Assembly (NCBI RefSeq): GCF_001420695.1
Contig: NZ_LJJB01000010.1
Location: 1,172,575-1,236,574 of the forward strand
Origin: Brevibacillus choshinensis
Lineage (GTDB): Bacteria; Bacillota; Bacilli; Brevibacillales; Brevibacillaceae
Direction: 5' to 3'
Length of the DNA: 64,000 nt
Shown here: positions 1 to 8,437 of the stretch, one piece after another
How the letters are laid out: each line of letters begins with the position of its first letter
Position numbering within the stretch: position 1 is the first letter of the stretch
The notes under the pieces: model-generated
Told to the model about the DNA's origin: nothing
The model's database searches: none
Seen by the model: the letters and a program-made list of their open reading frames with translations, nothing else
Program-made: the position numbers and the translations under genes

Positions 1-2455
1 CCGTGTTTTCGTCCGTCGTGTTGGCAATGACCCGAGCTGCCTCAAGATTAGCCACGCGGATCTGTTCCTCCAGGCTTAATGCCGGTGGTGTAACGGGAGG
101 TGTAACAGGCGGAGTCCTTACAGTTACGACAGTGGAAGCCTCAAACCCTCCGTCACGAGTCCTTACCATAATCGTGGTGGTGCCTTTTTTGAGCGGTGTC
201 ACTACTCCGTTGTCCACTGTCGCCACTTCCGGATTACTGGACGACCAGCTTACGTTTTTGTTTGTGGCGTTGTCTGGCTGGACGGTTGCCTGCAATGTAC
301 CTGTCGCCCCGCCTGCCTTCAGGGCGAGCGATGGCTTGTCCAGCTTCACTCCGGTTACCGGCACATCAGCCGCTTGTACGGTAACCTCCGCCCAATCCGT
401 AAAATATCCATCTTCGGTCATTGCGACAATCGTTGCCGTTCCCGGACTGACCGGAGTAACTATACCGTTCTCTACCTTCGCAACACTCTCGTCATCCGAA
501 GTCCAGCTTACTGCTTTGTTAGTCGCATCAGCGGGCTCTACCGTTGCCGTAAGAGTTCCCGAAGCTCCGCCTGCTTTCAGGGTCAGTTCGTCCCGATCCA
601 GCGTCACTCCGGTTACCGGCACGCCTGGTAGGGTCTTAACCGTCAGTGTCGTCAAAAGAATCGAGATATGATCCGGGAAGTTTGCGTAAATGTTGTAGGT
701 GTATGTTGTATTGGGAGACAGTCGTTCGTGTTTATAGGACGTTGCGGAACCTGTATAAACGATGACGTTGTCCCCCCTAGCCACATCGTACTTCACCGCC
801 CCTTCCACAGTGGGCCACGCCAGATCTACGGAATCAATGCCAGGAGTAGCGGTAGCGTCTCGTTTGACCTGGACCTGAATCTTGGAAGCTGTGCTTTTGC
901 CGGCGCGATCTGTGGCCACAAGCCTTACGTCATAGCCCCCTTCGCTCACCCTGTCCGTATTCCATTCAGCCAGCAGATCCTCCGTTACAGCACCTGTCCC
1001 TCTGGCAATCGCTGTCCATTGTTCTTTACCTGCTTCGGAAAAAGACACTACCCAATCGAACAGGTGACTGTCTGAAACCGTTCCCTCCAATGATACCTTC
1101 CCCTTCACCGTCATCCCGTCCCCAAACGGAGTGAGAGTGGCGATGGGCGCTTTGTTGTCAACATGAACATTCGCGAAATACGATTGGCCAATTTTTCCGG
1201 AGTTATCCTCTGGCCAGTATTCAACAAGAAAAGTCCCGTCCTCCGTGATGCTGATCGTGGCTTTGTCGCCTGTTTGAGATTGGATGTCGCCACCATTGAT
1301 GCGGTAGCTTACCTGTTTTATACCTGAACTTGCCGTCCCGGAGTCCATAGCTTCCATATTCAGCGTGGCTTGCTCCGAATAATCGGCGGTCATCGATAAA
1401 ATAGCTGAGGGCAATTGACTATCCACCACCGGCACCATATAGGTGCGAAATAGAATGTCCCAATCCTTGCCTCGCCCAATATCCCAGCCCGAGCCATAGT
1501 CAATAAAGATCCTGCCTCCACCGTAAACATCTGAACGCGCATGGGCAATCGCGTAGGAATTAATCTGATCATTGTTTGACGTCAACACGATGGCATACGG
1601 TCTTCCTGCTTCTACGAGAGGTGCCGTAGGAAATGCAACTTCCTTCCAGTTACTTTCCATAATGGGCCCCTTCAACATGGATTGCGCTAGAATCACTCCT
1701 GAAGGCAATCCGTCTGGGTTGACGGTCTGAATGGTTACATTCAGGTCTTCAGTTTCACTTTCACGATAATCTGCCATAAACAGGGATATTTGCGTCAAAT
1801 ACCCGCTTTGACCGGGGGTAAAAGTTTGAGCAGCTTTTTCATAAATGTCAACTGGAATGAAGTCACCAGTATAGTTTCCACCAGCTGCTTGATCCATTCC
1901 GCTTGGAGGGGCCACATACGTCATAAACGGCAGCGTAGCGTCCTGTTTGGCGCTATTCCCCACCAGACAAACTCCCTCTTTATAGATAGTTCCTTTGACC
2001 ATACCGACCGCTACCCCCGATCCGGCCTGAAGAACCGCAGCATAGTGCTGCCCCTGGCTCACTGAAATCGGGGTGTCAAATGTGAATACAACCCAATCCC
2101 AATCATCGGATACAAGGTCTGTTGACATAGACACCTGGCGCAACGGACTAGCTGTTGGAAAACCAGCCGTATCCGCCTGGTACAGTTTTAGCAGGATGTT
2201 AGAAGCTCCGGTGTCTTTCTTTTTTAAATAGAAAGCTACACTTTGGAAGGCTCCGTTTCTTCCGGCGACAAATGATTGGCCGATGTCGTCACTTGACGCA
2301 CCAAGATCGAACTCCTGGATCTGATTGGTAACCGCCATCGCCTGATCCAGCGGCATCTCTTCCGCATAGGCGACTACCCCTCCCCTATAAAATAGGGTAA
2401 TCAATATCAAGATGGAAAGTACAAGAGATCGTAGCGGCCCGTGTGTTTTTCTCAC
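1..2455 (-). CDS. Secreted multidomain Ig-like surface protein, 3' end cut by window edge
   Basis: An open frame runs without a stop from a GTG at 2455 to the left edge, giving at least 818 residues. The start follows an AAGGGGG ribosome binding site. The N-terminus is a signal peptide: basic residues, then a hydrophobic stretch ending near VVAYAEE. Next come two beta-rich modules of the kind found in carbohydrate-binding surface proteins (about residues 40-350), Ig-like segments, a fibronectin-III-like stretch, then two tandem Big_2 (bacterial Ig-like) repeats, each opening with VPVTGV and about 85 residues long. The visible C-terminus starts a helical region (LEEQIRVANLEAARV). It lies downstream of the LuxR-type regulator at 2573-7306 with a terminator between. 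Its function is probably adhesion or glycan binding at the envelope (inference). The missing C-terminus may hold an anchor such as SLH domains. Confidence 0.8.
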   Translation of the reverse strand, partial: MRKTHGPLRSLVLSILILITLFYRGGVVAYAEEMPLDQAMAVTNQIQEFDLGASSDDIGQSFVAGRNGAFQSVAFYLKKKDTGASNILLKLYQADTAGFPTASPLRQVSMSTDLVSDDWDWVVFTFDTPISVSQGQHYAAVLQAGSGVAVGMVKGTIYKEGVCLVGNSAKQDATLPFMTYVAPPSGMDQAAGGNYTGDFIPVDIYEKAAQTFTPGQSGYLTQISLFMADYRESETEDLNVTIQTVNPDGLPSGVILAQSMLKGPIMESNWKEVAFPTAPLVEAGRPYAIVLTSNNDQINSYAIAHARSDVYGGGRIFIDYGSGWDIGRGKDWDILFRTYMVPVVDSQLPSAILSMTADYSEQATLNMEAMDSGTASSGIKQVSYRINGGDIQSQTGDKATISITEDGTFLVEYWPEDNSGKIGQSYFANVHVDNKAPIATLTPFGDGMTVKGKVSLEGTVSDSHLFDWVVSFSEAGKEQWTAIARGTGAVTEDLLAEWNTDRVSEGGYDVRLVATDRAGKSTASKIQVQVKRDATATPGIDSVDLAWPTVEGAVKYDVARGDNVIVYTGSATSYKHERLSPNTTYTYNIYANFPDHISILLTTLTVKTLPGVPVTGVTLDRDELTLKAGGASGTLTATVEPADATNKAVSWTSDDESVAKVENGIVTPVSPGTATIVAMTEDGYFTDWAEVTVQAADVPVTGVKLDKPSLALKAGGATGTLQATVQPDNATNKNVSWSSSNPEVATVDNGVVTPLKKGTTTIMVRTRDGGFEASTVVTVRTPPVTPPVTPPALSLEEQIRVANLEAARVIANTTDENT

Positions 2456-2516
2456 ATTCTATTCCCCCTTACAGCCAAATCTTGCAAATTGGAACGATCA
2501 TAGCAAATAGACAAAA

Positions 2517-2546
2517 CAAAAAAACCTAACCAAAGTTAGGTTTTTT
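2517..2546 (-). terminator. Intrinsic terminator after the kinase-LuxR gene
   Basis: A 10-bp stem (AAAACCTAAC / GTTAGGTTTT) with loop CAAA and U-runs on both sides. It lies just past the stop of the regulator at 2573 and could work in either direction. Confidence 0.75.
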
Positions 2547-2572
2547 GAGACTTGGGCAATTTTCTCTATCTT

Positions 2573-5500
2573 TTACTTTAACAGCCCCAGTTCTTTCGCC
2601 TTGCTCACCGCTTGCACCCTGCGGTTTACCTGCAATTTCCCGTATAAATGAACAATATATGATTTCACAGTTCCCACAGAAAGGATGAGCTTCTCCGCAA
2701 TCTCCTGATTGGACAAGCCGCCCGCAATCAGTTGCAAAATCTCCTGTTCGCGGTCGGTAAGCGGTTCAAGCAGCGGCTGGACACTGACGTTTTCCCTTTT
2801 CCCGCCCATCGCTGCTGCCGAAAAACGCAACAACTTGGCGCTTGCCATCTGGGAAGAGAGCATTTCCAAAAACTCCAGCCGATCCGCATGAAACGCGTCG
2901 GTGGTTAAATTATTCTCCAGGTATAGCACTCCTACCAACACGCCCGAGTACAGGATCGGGATACAGAGAATGGAGCGGGGGCCATGCTGCTTCACGTAAG
3001 CATCCCGTTCAAATATACCGGATCGACTAGCATCGCTGAGAACCACGGACTCCCTCGTTCTGGCCACGTAATGAATGATCGCTGCCGGAATATCGTCAAA
3101 CTCGTCCAACGAGACTGCCGTTTTTATCGATTCGACCAACCCATTGGCCTCTACTCCCGCCTCTACGTACAATTCGCCATCTTTCTCCAGCAGCACCAAT
3201 CCTTTTTCCGCGCCTGCGCTTTTGATAGCGGTGTCGAGATAGGAATCTAGCAGCTTGGGCATATCGGTCTCCTTGGAAAACTCCTGCATCGCTTGCAGGA
3301 AGGTCTCCAGATCCATTTCCGGTGACGAGCCCGTCTTCGTGGTGGTACTGTTGAAAAAGAACCCCTTCTCATCCTGTGATCGAAGCAGTTCTTCCGGGCT
3401 ATCAGTGAGCTGCTCCTGCTGCAATTGGGGATATGTTTCCCGTAATTGCTTCACTTTTTCCGTCGCTCCCCATTGGTGAAACGCTTGCAAGGATTGGATT
3501 AGATAAGTTCCGACAAATCTCTCTTTGTTTTTGGACAGATAAAAGGCAGCAGCCAGCTCGCAGGCGATCGCTTCATTTCGTCCGTATTGCTGTTCCTTTG
3601 CGGCTTGGATTGCCCGATCGTACAGATCCATCGCGGCTTGATCTCTTCCGTCAATCCGCGCCCGTTCCGCCTCCATCAAGAGATATTTATGCACAAAGTT
3701 GTCCGGGCAACTTTCTGCCCATTTTTGCATTTGCCGGATATTTTTGCGCAAGACCTTTAGGTACTTGCTTCGCTCAGGAGGGGTGAAAGATCCGCATTCA
3801 GCCGTAATAGCCAGCGATTGATAGAAGACCAACTCTGGCACATGCAGCAGGTGCGTGGAATATTTCAGGTATTCCTGGGCTTTCTCGGCAAATCTGATCG
3901 CTTCCCGATAATTTCCAAACAAGAAATAGATTTGTGTTTTATAGGTATAGTATTGGTAAAAAGTCGTTATCTGCGTCTCCTCATTCTGGATGTCCTGCAA
4001 AAACTGTTCCTCATCAAACTGATCGTCGTTCAGCGTAAAACGATGATGGGTTTTGCCTTGCAGGTTACGCACCACTTGCAGATAGACATGAAAGTTTTTC
4101 CGCACAAATTCTTCGTTTAGCTGCTTCAAAACAACGAGATATTCCCCAACAATCTCCGCCAAGCCGTTCAGGGAGCCCCATGCATAATAGGCATTGACAT
4201 GTGTCCCCATGGCATAGCTGGCAAAGATAAAATCGCCGCTTTCCAAGCCTAACTGCAACGCCTTGGCGAGGTACTGTTCCGACTCCTTGGGATGGCGTAC
4301 CCACTGGCTCAGCACACCGCCGGCCGTAACAAAGGTGCGGCATTTGAATGTAGTGTTGGGGTGTTTCTCCATCACCTGCAGGGCGATCTCCCCCATGCGG
4401 TCCCCTTCCTTGTAGTTCCCCATGCCCAAGCTGAGAACCAATCCGAACAGCGCATATGCCGCCGAGGAAGCTTCCGTGTTTCCATAGGCAAGCGCCAAGC
4501 GGATATATCTGCACATCAAGACAACGTATGCTTCCTTGTTGACGAAAAAGGCAGGTGCGGCAATCGCCATAATCAATTCCATGATCGCTTTTACCGTTGG
4601 ATCGCTGACGTACGGCAGGTGGGCAAGCTCATCCATACGCTTGCTCAGCTTCCATCTGGTTACGAGAGACTCCTGAACAATCGTGACCAGCTTTGGCTTG
4701 TACGCAATCGACATCTCGAACTCTCCAAGCCCTTGCAGGCCGAGTTGGATCGCTTCCACATACTTGCCCAGATTGATATAGAGGGCAATCCGGATCCGAT
4801 ACACCTCGACGCGATCGATTTTATCCAGGGCCCTCTGCATGAGCTGGACAAACTGTTCCTCAGCGGTTTCATAATGGGAGCACAGATACTCGCACTCCGC
4901 CCGGTGCAGGTGAAGCTGGAAGGCCACTTCATAACGGTCCTGCCAATCTTGGTCTGACAACAGACCGAGTCCAGCGCGAAAATGGTTTAACGCGGCGAAA
5001 TAAGCGGTCGATCCCTTCGCTTTCAGCCCCGCCTGCAAATTCAGCTCCGCCAGCTTTTGCCTTTCCTCTTCAGAGGTGATACGGTCTTTGCCCATGTTAA
5101 GGTGATGAACGATTTGATAGATTTTCTCATCCAACTGACGAGAATCTGCTGTTTCCAGCATCATTCTGCCGATCATGAAATGAATCTCTTTCTTCTCAAC
5201 ATCGGAAATAAGTGAGTAGGCCGTATGCTGAACACGGTCATGCAAAAAAGCAAATGAGACATTTAAATCGGCCTCTATCGTCTGTGTAACGTCACCATGG
5301 TCTTCATAGAGATAGGTATAAGAATCGTCCAACGGCAGAAGCAGCCCCGCCGTGATGGCTGGAAGCAATTGACGAGCGGTTTCAATAAGAGACTCGCCCG
5401 CTGCCAGCGAAAGGGTTTTCAGATCAAAACTGTTTCCCATGCAGCCGGCCAATCGGAGCGCATTTCTGGTATCCTCAGGAAGCCTTTCAATTTTCTCGAT

Positions 5501-7306
5501 CATCAAGGTGATTACATCGGCAAAGCTTTGTTTCTTCTCGATCTCGGCGAGGTCCCATGTCCATTGGGTACTGTCTGTGCAAAAAGATAACAGCTCTTCC
5601 TTATGCATCGCCTGCAGCAACTGCTTTAAATAAAACGGGTTGCCCGCCGTTTTCCGGTAAACCGCTTCCGCAAGCGGGCGCGCCCGTTCCTTCTCGCAGT
5701 GCAGCGTTTCCGCAATCAGCTTCAGCGTATGGTCAAAAGTGAGCGGTTGCATCTGAATCTGGCTGATGGCAACCCCTTTCGTCTGTAATCCGGCAATGAT
5801 TTGCGACAACGGATGTTCGTCACTGACCTCATTCTCCCGATAAGCACCTGTAAGCAGCAAATAGCGGCTACCCGGATCGGTTATCAGCAGGCGGAGAAAA
5901 TCTAGCGAAGCTTGATCTGCCCAATGCAAATCGTCAAGAAATATAATCAATGGATGAGTGCGGCTGGAAAATACTTGGACAAATTTGCGGAAGATCAGTT
6001 GAAAACGATTTTGCGCTTCTGCAGGTGGCAATTCCTCCACCATGGGCTGTTCCCCAATGATCAGCTTCACTTCCGGTATTACTTCCGTCACTACCGAACC
6101 GGCTCGTCCGAGAGCGCGAAGCAGCTTCTTTTTCCAATCGGCGACTTTTTCCGCAGATTCCGTCAATATCTGTCGAATCAGGTCTTGAAAGGCTTGTATC
6201 AAAGGAGCAAATGGAATCTCTTGCTGCAGTTGATCAAACTTTCCGACGATAAAGTATCCCCTTTCCGATACGGCAGGACGGTACGCTTCCAAAGCCAACT
6301 CCGTTTTTCCTATGCCGGAGTAACCGGAAATCAGGGCGAGTTCCGTTGCACCTGCCTTGATCCGTTTGTATGCGTCTTGGAGGCGAGTCACTTCCTCTTC
6401 TCGCCCATAAAGCATGGATGGAATTTGAAATTGGCTTAATTCATCCATTTGTCCCAGCGTAAACCCTGTGATGTCGCCTCTTGCTTCCCACTGCTCCCGG
6501 CAGTTGGCAAGGTCGGAAAAAAGCCCGTACGCGCTCTGATATCGTTCTTCCGCCGTTTTAGACAACAGCTTCATTATCATCTCGGAAATGATCCGCGGGA
6601 GTTCGGGCATCCGATGGTGGGGGGAGATCGGTTTTTTGGCAATATGGGCGTGAACCCAGTCCATCTTTGTCTCGGCATACAGCGGGAGCTGACCTGTCAG
6701 CATTTCATAAAAGATCACGCCAAGCGAATACAGATCACTGCGGAAATCAATCGCTCTGTTCATTCTTCCTGTCTGCTCTGGTGACATATAGGGCAGGCTT
6801 CCTTCGAAGGAAGGAACGGGAGAGCTTTTATGGCTTTCGCCAAGGAGACGTGTGGAGTGGCTAAAATCGATAATACAAACCTGTCCGGTGCGCTCGTTGA
6901 TAATAATGTTTTCCGGCTTCAAATCTTTATGAATCACGCCTTGCCGATGCAATTTCATCAATGTTTCGCTCAACTGCATGGCGATCGGGAAAAACACGGG
7001 GAGTGCGGGACGGCTCATCTGCAGGTAGGTTTTCAGCGAGATGCCGCCATTGTCCTCCATGACCAGCACAACGGTTCCGCCTGTCTGTTCCTGATACAAC
7101 GGCTTAATAATTCCCGGGATGTTCAAATGCTTGGTCACTTCATATTCGTGCATAAGCTTCGCGGTATCGCTAGTGGTAATCTTGTCTCCCGTAAGAGCCT
7201 TGATGATGAGCGGCCGACCGTCTGCCTTGCGTACGCCTCGGTAAATACTCTTTTTTTCGCTCTGGTATATCAGTTCGTGAAGGGTGTATCCGGGGATTGC
7301 AATCAT
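2573..7306 (-). CDS. Protein kinase-AAA ATPase-TPR-GAF-LuxR transcriptional regulator (1577 aa)
   Basis: Very large one-piece regulator. Residues about 5-270 are a Ser/Thr kinase fold: Lys36 in LIIKAL, catalytic HKDLKPEN at 126-133, and DFS at 147-149 in place of DFG. Residues about 295-600 are a MalT/STAND-like ATPase with Walker A GYSGIGKT (328-335) and Walker B IIFLDDLHW (454-462). A long alpha-helical TPR-like region follows, then a GAF domain (about 1380-1500), then a C-terminal LuxR helix-turn-helix (LTDREQEILQLIAGGLSNQ onward, last 65 residues). Related kinase-ATPase-GAF proteins usually end in a histidine kinase; here a DNA-binding domain takes that place. The ATG at 7306 follows TGAGGAG. 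It probably senses a small ligand through GAF/TPR and binds DNA directly. The target is unknown; the neighbouring surface-protein genes are candidates. Confidence 0.88.
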   Translation of the reverse strand: MIAIPGYTLHELIYQSEKKSIYRGVRKADGRPLIIKALTGDKITTSDTAKLMHEYEVTKHLNIPGIIKPLYQEQTGGTVVLVMEDNGGISLKTYLQMSRPALPVFFPIAMQLSETLMKLHRQGVIHKDLKPENIIINERTGQVCIIDFSHSTRLLGESHKSSPVPSFEGSLPYMSPEQTGRMNRAIDFRSDLYSLGVIFYEMLTGQLPLYAETKMDWVHAHIAKKPISPHHRMPELPRIISEMIMKLLSKTAEERYQSAYGLFSDLANCREQWEARGDITGFTLGQMDELSQFQIPSMLYGREEEVTRLQDAYKRIKAGATELALISGYSGIGKTELALEAYRPAVSERGYFIVGKFDQLQQEIPFAPLIQAFQDLIRQILTESAEKVADWKKKLLRALGRAGSVVTEVIPEVKLIIGEQPMVEELPPAEAQNRFQLIFRKFVQVFSSRTHPLIIFLDDLHWADQASLDFLRLLITDPGSRYLLLTGAYRENEVSDEHPLSQIIAGLQTKGVAISQIQMQPLTFDHTLKLIAETLHCEKERARPLAEAVYRKTAGNPFYLKQLLQAMHKEELLSFCTDSTQWTWDLAEIEKKQSFADVITLMIEKIERLPEDTRNALRLAGCMGNSFDLKTLSLAAGESLIETARQLLPAITAGLLLPLDDSYTYLYEDHGDVTQTIEADLNVSFAFLHDRVQHTAYSLISDVEKKEIHFMIGRMMLETADSRQLDEKIYQIVHHLNMGKDRITSEEERQKLAELNLQAGLKAKGSTAYFAALNHFRAGLGLLSDQDWQDRYEVAFQLHLHRAECEYLCSHYETAEEQFVQLMQRALDKIDRVEVYRIRIALYINLGKYVEAIQLGLQGLGEFEMSIAYKPKLVTIVQESLVTRWKLSKRMDELAHLPYVSDPTVKAIMELIMAIAAPAFFVNKEAYVVLMCRYIRLALAYGNTEASSAAYALFGLVLSLGMGNYKEGDRMGEIALQVMEKHPNTTFKCRTFVTAGGVLSQWVRHPKESEQYLAKALQLGLESGDFIFASYAMGTHVNAYYAWGSLNGLAEIVGEYLVVLKQLNEEFVRKNFHVYLQVVRNLQGKTHHRFTLNDDQFDEEQFLQDIQNEETQITTFYQYYTYKTQIYFLFGNYREAIRFAEKAQEYLKYSTHLLHVPELVFYQSLAITAECGSFTPPERSKYLKVLRKNIRQMQKWAESCPDNFVHKYLLMEAERARIDGRDQAAMDLYDRAIQAAKEQQYGRNEAIACELAAAFYLSKNKERFVGTYLIQSLQAFHQWGATEKVKQLRETYPQLQQEQLTDSPEELLRSQDEKGFFFNSTTTKTGSSPEMDLETFLQAMQEFSKETDMPKLLDSYLDTAIKSAGAEKGLVLLEKDGELYVEAGVEANGLVESIKTAVSLDEFDDIPAAIIHYVARTRESVVLSDASRSGIFERDAYVKQHGPRSILCIPILYSGVLVGVLYLENNLTTDAFHADRLEFLEMLSSQMASAKLLRFSAAAMGGKRENVSVQPLLEPLTDREQEILQLIAGGLSNQEIAEKLILSVGTVKSYIVHLYGKLQVNRRVQAVSKAKELGLLK

Positions 7307-7435
7307 CTCAAAAACTCCTCAGCAAAGGCCATTAAGGATTCTTCCGCGGGTTAATAATTTTTAATTATATATATCTTCTAATCATTCATCTACTGTGAAC
7401 CTTGTGAAAACTGGGAAAAGTTTATGAAAGACAAA

Positions 7436-7465
7436 GAAAAACCTAACTGTTGGGTTAGGTTTTTC
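7436..7465 (-). terminator. Intrinsic terminator after GNAT gene
   Basis: Hairpin ACCTAAC / GTTAGGT with loop and flanking A and T runs, just past the acetyltransferase stop at 7500. It closely resembles the hairpin at 2517-2546. Confidence 0.7.
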
Positions 7466-7499
7466 CGGGTGGATGTAAAGTTGGATGGTTTACCTGCTT

Positions 7500-8378
7500 T
7501 TAGCGATCCAGGCGCTTGCTTGTCGAAACCGAGAGCTTTCTGTACAAGATCTGCGGCTCCAGACGCCGATTAAGGAACCGCAGCATGGATTCATTCCCCT
7601 GCTCCACGAAACACATGCCAAACGGAAATGTCTTGTGTGCCCTGCGGATTACCTCTGCAAGCAAGGCGATACCGCGTGCCTTTTGCCGAAATCGTTTTTG
7701 GACGAACAGCGTTTTGTACAGAAGCATATTGCTTGCAAGCTGTTGGACAATCATCCATCCGACCACCTGATCTTCGTATCGCAGGCCAAGGCTGTAATGA
7801 AGGTCGATTTTTTGTTCATCGATAAAAGGAGAGAGGATGGGTTGGTACCAGCGGCCGCAGCCTTGCTCCACCTGTTGCCTTTCCTGCGCAGTCAGCTCCC
7901 CCCAGGAGAACGTGGAAAATCCGGCGGGTAAGGATAGTTTTTCCAGCCAGGACAGCTCGGACAGTTCGCCTTCCCGCAATCCCAGTGTATACAGCTGGAT
8001 GTTCGTCCGAAGCGGCTCCCATTGTTCCTCGCGAAAAAACCGGTCAAGCCAGTCGAAATCATCGGCTTTTATGATGGAAAAACAATCGGTAAATTGCCCG
8101 GTCTGCTCTCTGATTTTTTCTTCCGCCTGTCTGAGTAAAGCTCGGCCGATTCCCTGTTTTTGATAGCCATCTGCCACCACGAGAGAGGCGATCTCGCCTC
8201 GCTGACGCTCTGGATCGTAATATCCTGCCACCAGACCAAAAGGTTGACTGTCGCAGACCGCGCCGAATGCCCAGACTGATCTTCCGTTCAAATTCCGCAG
8301 CAGGTCGTGATGTTTGGGATGGAGCATGGATTGATACGGGTGTGCGGTTGCTGATGCTAGTTCGATAAGGTGGTACAC
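7500..8378 (-). CDS. GNAT-family N-acetyltransferase
   Basis: 292 residues. The N-terminal half is a GNAT fold with the acetyl-CoA binding segment VADGYQKQGIGRALLRQAE (Q/RxxGxG/A motif, about residues 68-86). The second half looks like a diverged second GNAT domain (VGWMIVQQL, then RQKARGIALLAEVIRRA). The family moves acetyl from acetyl-CoA to an amine; the substrate cannot be read from sequence. The start is a GTG at 8378, preceded by AAAGGAGAG at good spacing. It follows the surface protein at 8438 by 59 bp on the same strand, so the two could be cotranscribed. Confidence 0.82.
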   Translation of the reverse strand: MYHLIELASATAHPYQSMLHPKHHDLLRNLNGRSVWAFGAVCDSQPFGLVAGYYDPERQRGEIASLVVADGYQKQGIGRALLRQAEEKIREQTGQFTDCFSIIKADDFDWLDRFFREEQWEPLRTNIQLYTLGLREGELSELSWLEKLSLPAGFSTFSWGELTAQERQQVEQGCGRWYQPILSPFIDEQKIDLHYSLGLRYEDQVVGWMIVQQLASNMLLYKTLFVQKRFRQKARGIALLAEVIRRAHKTFPFGMCFVEQGNESMLRFLNRRLEPQILYRKLSVSTSKRLDR

Positions 8379-8437
8379 TGGTGCTCTCTCCTTTTACCCG
8401 AATAAAGGGCATATCCCGATCGAGACGTTTTTCTGTG

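Noticed and set aside
3-671. Plus-strand open frame of 222 codons
   Set aside because: It mirrors the minus-strand surface protein, whose domains are clear; no ribosome site and no family pattern.
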